Positions 20,691 to 23,907 of a stretch of 23,907 bases of DNA are shown here, in pieces (within the stretch, counting starts at the first letter, position 1; the number at the start of each line of letters is the position of its first letter). The notes under the pieces were generated by a model that ran no database searches, was not told where the DNA came from, and saw only the letters and a list, made by a program, of their open reading frames with translations. Source of the stretch: an uncultured Alphaproteobacteria bacterium. GTDB taxonomy: Bacteria; Pseudomonadota; Alphaproteobacteria; RF32; CAG-239. The stretch lies in the NCBI GenBank assembly GCA_934255405.1, contig CAKQNT010000017.1:1-23907 (forward strand). The letters are read 5' to 3'. The translations under genes and the position numbers were made by a program.

Positions 20691-22766
20691 TTATTTTATC
20701 AAATCTAAAAATTCAGTTTCGCTTAGGATTTTAATTCCAAGTTCCGCAGCTTTGGCAGCTTTGGAGCCGGCATCTGCACCTTGAACGACATAATCGGTGT
20801 TTTTTGATACTGAGCCGGCAACTTTAGCGCCGCAGTTTAGGGCTTTGGCTTTGGCTTCGGAGCGTGTCATTTGTTCCAGAGTTCCGGTGAAAACGATAGT
20901 CTTTCCGGCTAAAGGCGAATCGTAGTTGGCCGTATCAATAAATTCTTTAATCTCAATTTCTTGTAATAGGCGATTGATAATTGTAATATTGTGCGGTTCC
21001 TGAAAAAATTCAACCATATCTGTTGCCATTGAGGGACCAATGCCGTCAATTGATACCAGTTTTCCGGTTTCTTTGTTAATCATATCATTCATAAAATTTT
21101 CAAACCGGTTGTAGTTTTTTGCCAACAACAAAGATGTGGCGGCGCCAACTTGTCTGATCCCAAGAGCATAAATAAAACGCGGAAGACTGATTTTGCGTTT
21201 GGCATTGATAGCGGCAAATAAGTTTTCGACAGATTTTTTGCCCCAGCCTTCTTTGCGTTCAAGGTGAATTCCGTCTCCGGTAGAAAACAAATCATCTCCG
21301 CCGCGGTTGCGCTCCTCTAATGTGAAAATATCTGCCGGAGTGTGCAGCCAACCGGCACGATAAAAATCTTCAATAATTTTATCACCCAGTCCGGCAATAT
21401 CAAAGGCATCGCGCGAGACAAAGTGAATCATTCTTTCTACAGCTTGTGCCGGACAAGATAACCCACCGGTACAACGGCGAACAGCTTCATCTTCTTCGCG
21501 AATGGCATGAGCGCCGCATTGCGGGCAAGTGTGAGGAAACTCAAATTCAGGCGAATCGGGGTGGCGTTTTTCAAGTATCACTCTGACAATTTGTGGTATA
21601 ACATCACCGGCACGTTGGATTACCACGGTGTCGCCAATGCGGATATCTTTGCGCTTGATCTCGTCTTCGTTGTGCAGTGTGGCGTGAGAAACAATGACAC
21701 CGCCGACATTAACCGGTTCTAAATCGGCAACCGGAGTGAGCGCTCCGGTGCGTCCGACTTGAATTCTAATATTGTTAATGGTGGTCAGTGCTTGTTCGGC
21801 CGGAAATTTGTGAGCAACCGCCCAACGCGGTGTGCGTGTTAAAAATCCCAGTCTTTCTTGCAGGGCAATGGAGTTTACCTTATAGACAACGCCGTCAATA
21901 TCATAGGGTAAAGATGCTCTGATTTCCATTAGGCGGGCAAAACTTTCTTCAATTTCCCGAATATTGCGGCACAAAGTGTTGTTGGGGTTAGTCGGGAATC
22001 CCCATTGGCGCAAATGGTTGAAAAAGTCTTCTTGCGAATCCCAAACCCGCTCGGAGACTTCGCCCCAAGTGTAGGCAAAAATGCTGAGTTTGCGTTCGGC
22101 GGTAATTTTGGGGTCAAGTTGGCGCAATGATCCGGCGGCGGCGTTGCGAGGGTTGGCAAAAGTTTTTTTGCCTTCGGACTCGTATTTTTGGTTGAGGGCG
22201 AAGAAATCTGCCTTGGACATATATACTTCGCCGCGAACTTCCAAAACCTTGGGGGCATTGGCAATTTTAAGCGGCAGTTGGCGAATCGTTTTGAGGTTTT
22301 CGGTTATATCTTCACCGATGGTGCCGTCACCGCGAGTGGCGCCTTGCACAAATAGCCCGTTTTCGTATCGGGCAGAAAAAGACAAACCATCAATTTTGGG
22401 TTCGCTCATAAAAGGGATATCTTCCGCGGTGTTTAGGAATCTTTTGACTCCCATGATAAAGTCTTCAACTTCGGCAATGGAAAAAACATCGGCCAAAGAA
22501 AGCATCGGAAAACGGTGGGCGACCTTGGAGAATCCGCTTTTGACCGCAGAGCCGACTCGTTTGGAGGGGCTATCCGGACGAATAAGCTCCGGAAAACGGG
22601 TTTCAATATCTAAGTTGCGGTGCTTTAGACGATCATATTCGGCATCGCTCAAATACGGATCGTCATTTTGATAGTAAGCGGCATCGGCTTTGGCTATTTC
22701 GGTGGCCAAATAAGCCAATTCGGCGCTGGCTTCTTCTTTGGTAAGGTCGTTTATATCTTTCATCAT
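20691..22766 (-). CDS. ligA: NAD-dependent DNA ligase LigA
   Basis: Seals nicks in replication and repair using NAD+. The 691-residue product has all LigA domains: Ia with Y-Y and DPYLSDAEYDRL (about 30-47), the adenylation domain with nucleophile Lys in EPKIDGLSFS (about 124), and RGEVYMSKADF. The OB fold and the four-Cys zinc finger (CPQCGAH and CTGGLSCPAQA, about 425-455) follow, then helix-hairpin-helix repeats (GIRQVGAATS, IDGIGPSMA) and a C-terminal BRCT domain (GKTIVFTGTLEQMTRSEAK to the end). Start is at one of two adjacent ATG codons (22766 or 22763) with weak Shine-Dalgarno; an upstream non-ATG reading adds 24 residues unlike any LigA. It follows infC on the same strand but after a terminator. 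Confidence 0.96.
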   Translation of the reverse strand: MMKDINDLTKEEASAELAYLATEIAKADAAYYQNDDPYLSDAEYDRLKHRNLDIETRFPELIRPDSPSKRVGSAVKSGFSKVAHRFPMLSLADVFSIAEVEDFIMGVKRFLNTAEDIPFMSEPKIDGLSFSARYENGLFVQGATRGDGTIGEDITENLKTIRQLPLKIANAPKVLEVRGEVYMSKADFFALNQKYESEGKKTFANPRNAAAGSLRQLDPKITAERKLSIFAYTWGEVSERVWDSQEDFFNHLRQWGFPTNPNNTLCRNIREIEESFARLMEIRASLPYDIDGVVYKVNSIALQERLGFLTRTPRWAVAHKFPAEQALTTINNIRIQVGRTGALTPVADLEPVNVGGVIVSHATLHNEDEIKRKDIRIGDTVVIQRAGDVIPQIVRVILEKRHPDSPEFEFPHTCPQCGAHAIREEDEAVRRCTGGLSCPAQAVERMIHFVSRDAFDIAGLGDKIIEDFYRAGWLHTPADIFTLEERNRGGDDLFSTGDGIHLERKEGWGKKSVENLFAAINAKRKISLPRFIYALGIRQVGAATSLLLAKNYNRFENFMNDMINKETGKLVSIDGIGPSMATDMVEFFQEPHNITIINRLLQEIEIKEFIDTANYDSPLAGKTIVFTGTLEQMTRSEAKAKALNCGAKVAGSVSKNTDYVVQGADAGSKAAKAAELGIKILSETEFLDLIK

Positions 22767-22837
22767 GCTGTTTAATATAATATATCGGTGCTGAAATGCC
22801 ATTAATATATAAGTGTTGTGCAGAAAATTTTGTGCCA

Positions 22838-22867
22838 AAACAAAACCCGCCGAGAAAGGCGGGCTTT
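22838..22867 (-). terminator. Rho-independent terminator after infC
   Basis: On the minus strand: AAAGCCCGCC, loop TTTCTC, GGCGGG, then TTTTGTTTTGG. The GC-rich six-base core stem begins about 20 bases after the infC stop. Confidence 0.85.
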
Positions 22868-22886
22868 GAGTAAAGAGAATCGAGTG

Positions 22887-23426
22887 TTATGCCGGAGCAA
22901 CCACCATCATCATCTGTTTGCCTTCAAGCTTGGGCTCAGACTCGAGTTTGGCAGCAGTGTCCAAATCTTCAATCAAGCGCATCAAAATGGTGCGTCCCAT
23001 ATCATTGGCGCTGAGCTCGCGACCCTTGTAGCGCATGGTGAACTTCACCTTGTTGCCTTCGCTCAAAAACTTTTTGGCCTGTTTTACCTTGACTTCGTAG
23101 TCGTGTTTGTCGATCATCGGGCGGAGCTTAAGCTCTTTAATTTCAACAACTTTTTGATTCTTTTTGGCTTCGGCTTTGCGCTTTTGCATCTCATATTTAT
23201 ATTTGCCGAAGTCCAAAACCTTACATACCGGAGGAGTGGCTTGCGGTGAAATCTCAATCAAATCCAAACCGGCGTTGTCAGCTATTCTGAGCGCTTCCTG
23301 AATTGAAACAACACCGCGGTTTTCACCGTTTTCATCAATTAAACGAACTTCTTTTACTTTAATCGCTTCGTTAATGCGCGGCCCGTCATCATCGCGTACT
23401 GGCGCATTGGCATTCTCTCTTATTAT
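22887..23426 (-). CDS. infC: Translation initiation factor IF-3, probable AUA start codon
   Basis: IF-3 binds the 30S subunit and checks the start codon and initiator tRNA. From 23426 the product is 179 residues, the usual length. It has the N-terminal domain (PRINEAIKVKEVRLID, GVVSIQEALRIADNAGLDLIEIS, PPVCKVLDFGKYKYE), a Lys-rich linker (QKRKAEAKKNQK), and the C-terminal domain (ELKLRPMIDKHDYEVKVKQAKKFL, VKFTMRYKGRE). No ATG, GTG or TTG lies near the expected start. A perfect AGGAGG (23437-23432) is followed 5 bases later by ATA ATA, so ATA at 23426 or 23423 is the likely start. An upstream in-frame ATG at 23489 overlaps the -10 box and has no ribosome binding site. Confidence 0.93.
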   Translation of the reverse strand: MIRENANAPVRDDDGPRINEAIKVKEVRLIDENGENRGVVSIQEALRIADNAGLDLIEISPQATPPVCKVLDFGKYKYEMQKRKAEAKKNQKVVEIKELKLRPMIDKHDYEVKVKQAKKFLSEGNKVKFTMRYKGRELSANDMGRTILMRLIEDLDTAAKLESEPKLEGKQMMMVVAPA

Positions 23427-23431
23427 GGTAT

Positions 23432-23437
23432 CCTCCT
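23432..23437 (-). promoter_or_regulatory. Shine-Dalgarno that fixes the infC start at ATA
   Basis: AGGAGG on the minus strand, 5 bases before the first ATA and 8 before the second. It is the strongest ribosome binding site in the window and is not followed by any usual start codon in frame. Confidence 0.75.
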
Positions 23438-23484
23438 GTATGTGTGAGCTAAAATATGTTAAATATCCTTGCGGAACAGCGAAT

Positions 23485-23512
23485 ATCATACAAAAGTAAT
23501 AATTATTTTCAA
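23485..23512 (-). promoter_or_regulatory. Promoter of infC
   Basis: TTGAAA (23512-23507), 16 bases, TATGAT (23490-23485) on the minus strand. The start site near 23478 gives a leader of about 50 bases. Its -10 box contains the upstream in-frame ATG, so that ATG would not be in the mRNA made from this promoter. Confidence 0.65.
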
Positions 23513-23834
23513 GAAAAAAATAGGTATTTGTTTCACAAAGTATACATATATATAATATGAAATGGCTTATTGGTGTATACTTATATATATAAGGGCGCAT
23601 ACAAGAGAGTAGGGTAGGTGAAAACGAATCACTGCATATTAGCTGAACGAATCAGTGCAATCGACAACGGCTAAAACAGAATTTTTTTTCGAGTCAGGAG
23701 CGAAAAATAAAATATAAACAGGAATTAAGTATGATAAAACTGCTTGACTCTAAAATTTTTAAAATCTAATATTTCAGGTAATCAAGGGGTTAGAGCTTTT
23801 TTCAAAAAAACTTAAAAAAATGTGAAAAAATGTG

Positions 23835-23863
23835 TTGACAATGTTGAGTGATTATCCTATACC
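23835..23863 (+). promoter_or_regulatory. Promoter at the right edge
   Basis: Perfect TTGACA (23835-23840), 17 bases, TATACC (23858-23863). The predicted start is near 23870, inside the dyad at 23862-23894. The gene or RNA it drives lies beyond the window. Confidence 0.55.
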
Positions 23864-23894
23864 TCTGCTCACCGACGCGGTGATGCCGCAGAGG
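23862..23894 (+). promoter_or_regulatory. Strong dyad overlapping the right-edge promoter
   Basis: CCTCTGC pairs with GCAGAGG, and nested inside it TCACCG, loop ACG, CGGTGA, with a 4-base bulge TGCC. It overlaps the -10 box and start site, so it may be an operator. If transcription starts upstream it could be a 5' RNA hairpin. Confidence 0.5.
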
Positions 23895-23907
23895 TAGTTA
23901 TAGAAAG

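Larger units (their letters stand above)
23601..23907. other. Non-coding right end of the window (307 bases)
   Basis: AT-rich, with no long reading frame. Visible items are a near-repeat GAATCACTGCA / GAATCAGTGCA around 23630-23660, GAGTCA and TGACTC around 23693 and 23745, A-rich runs around 23800-23830, and a strong promoter plus dyad at 23835-23894. It is probably the upstream region of a gene that begins beyond the window. Confidence 0.5.

Noticed and set aside
23427..23489. IF-3 starting at the ATG at 23489, giving a 21-residue N-terminal extension.
   Set aside because: That ATG lies inside the -10 box TATGAT, has no ribosome binding site, and the extension does not resemble IF-3.
23731..23769. 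A 12-codon frame (MIKLLDSKIFKI) with AGGA upstream.
   Set aside because: It is too short, in AT-rich DNA with frequent chance ATGs, and has no promoter directly upstream or leader-peptide character.

Overview
The window looks like chromosomal DNA of an AT-rich alphaproteobacterium, probably an uncultured, possibly host-associated relative of Rhodospirillales-type lineages. The lineage is inferred from the gene order yebC-ruvC-ruvA-ruvB-ybgC-tolQ-tolR-tolA, which is typical of Alphaproteobacteria, together with an envelope-type phosphoethanolamine transferase and a flagellin. No rRNA is present, so the species cannot be fixed.

Layout. (1) 153-4236, minus strand: eptA-like phosphoethanolamine transferase, an ArsR/SmtB metal sensor, a 70-residue metal-binding (HMA) protein and a Zn/Cd/Pb-type P1B ATPase. 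A promoter with a palindromic operator between arsR and the HMA gene suggests metal-regulated efflux. (2) 4368-4443: tRNA-Thr(TGT) with promoter and terminator. (3) 4571-5083: an unrecognised 170-residue protein with its own promoter and terminator. (4) 5298-6296: a UPF0104/YbhN-type membrane protein. (5) 6332-9346, minus: prmA, an aminopeptidase P and a secreted thioredoxin-like protein. (6) 9444-10214: a lipoprotein of unknown role. (7) 10743-17587: yebC, the RuvABC Holliday-junction genes, ybgC, tolQRA and an unknown membrane protein where tolB-pal would normally follow. (8) 18113-20204: a flagellin gene carrying a large inserted variable region (beta-helix-like plus a FISUMP/DUF1566-like domain), split by a one-base frameshift. 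(9) 20691-22766, minus: ligA. (10) 22887-23426, minus: infC, apparently starting at an AUA codon after a perfect Shine-Dalgarno. (11) 23601-23907: a non-coding end with a good promoter and a long dyad.

The most unusual feature is a dispersed family of long (about 125-160 bp) imperfect palindromes at 29-137, 10224-10639 (three units), 12055-12209, 17573-17732 and 20204-20455 (two units). Outer and central blocks are conserved, but the hairpin arms come in alternative sequences that always match their own partner arm. Every block sits at or within a few bases of the 3' end of a gene, and in ruvC and the gene after tolA the element supplies the last codons and the stop. Two other palindromic repeat families and a repeated terminator stem lie in the same intergenic regions. 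These elements fill nearly all intergenic DNA longer than about 250 bases, except the right-hand end.
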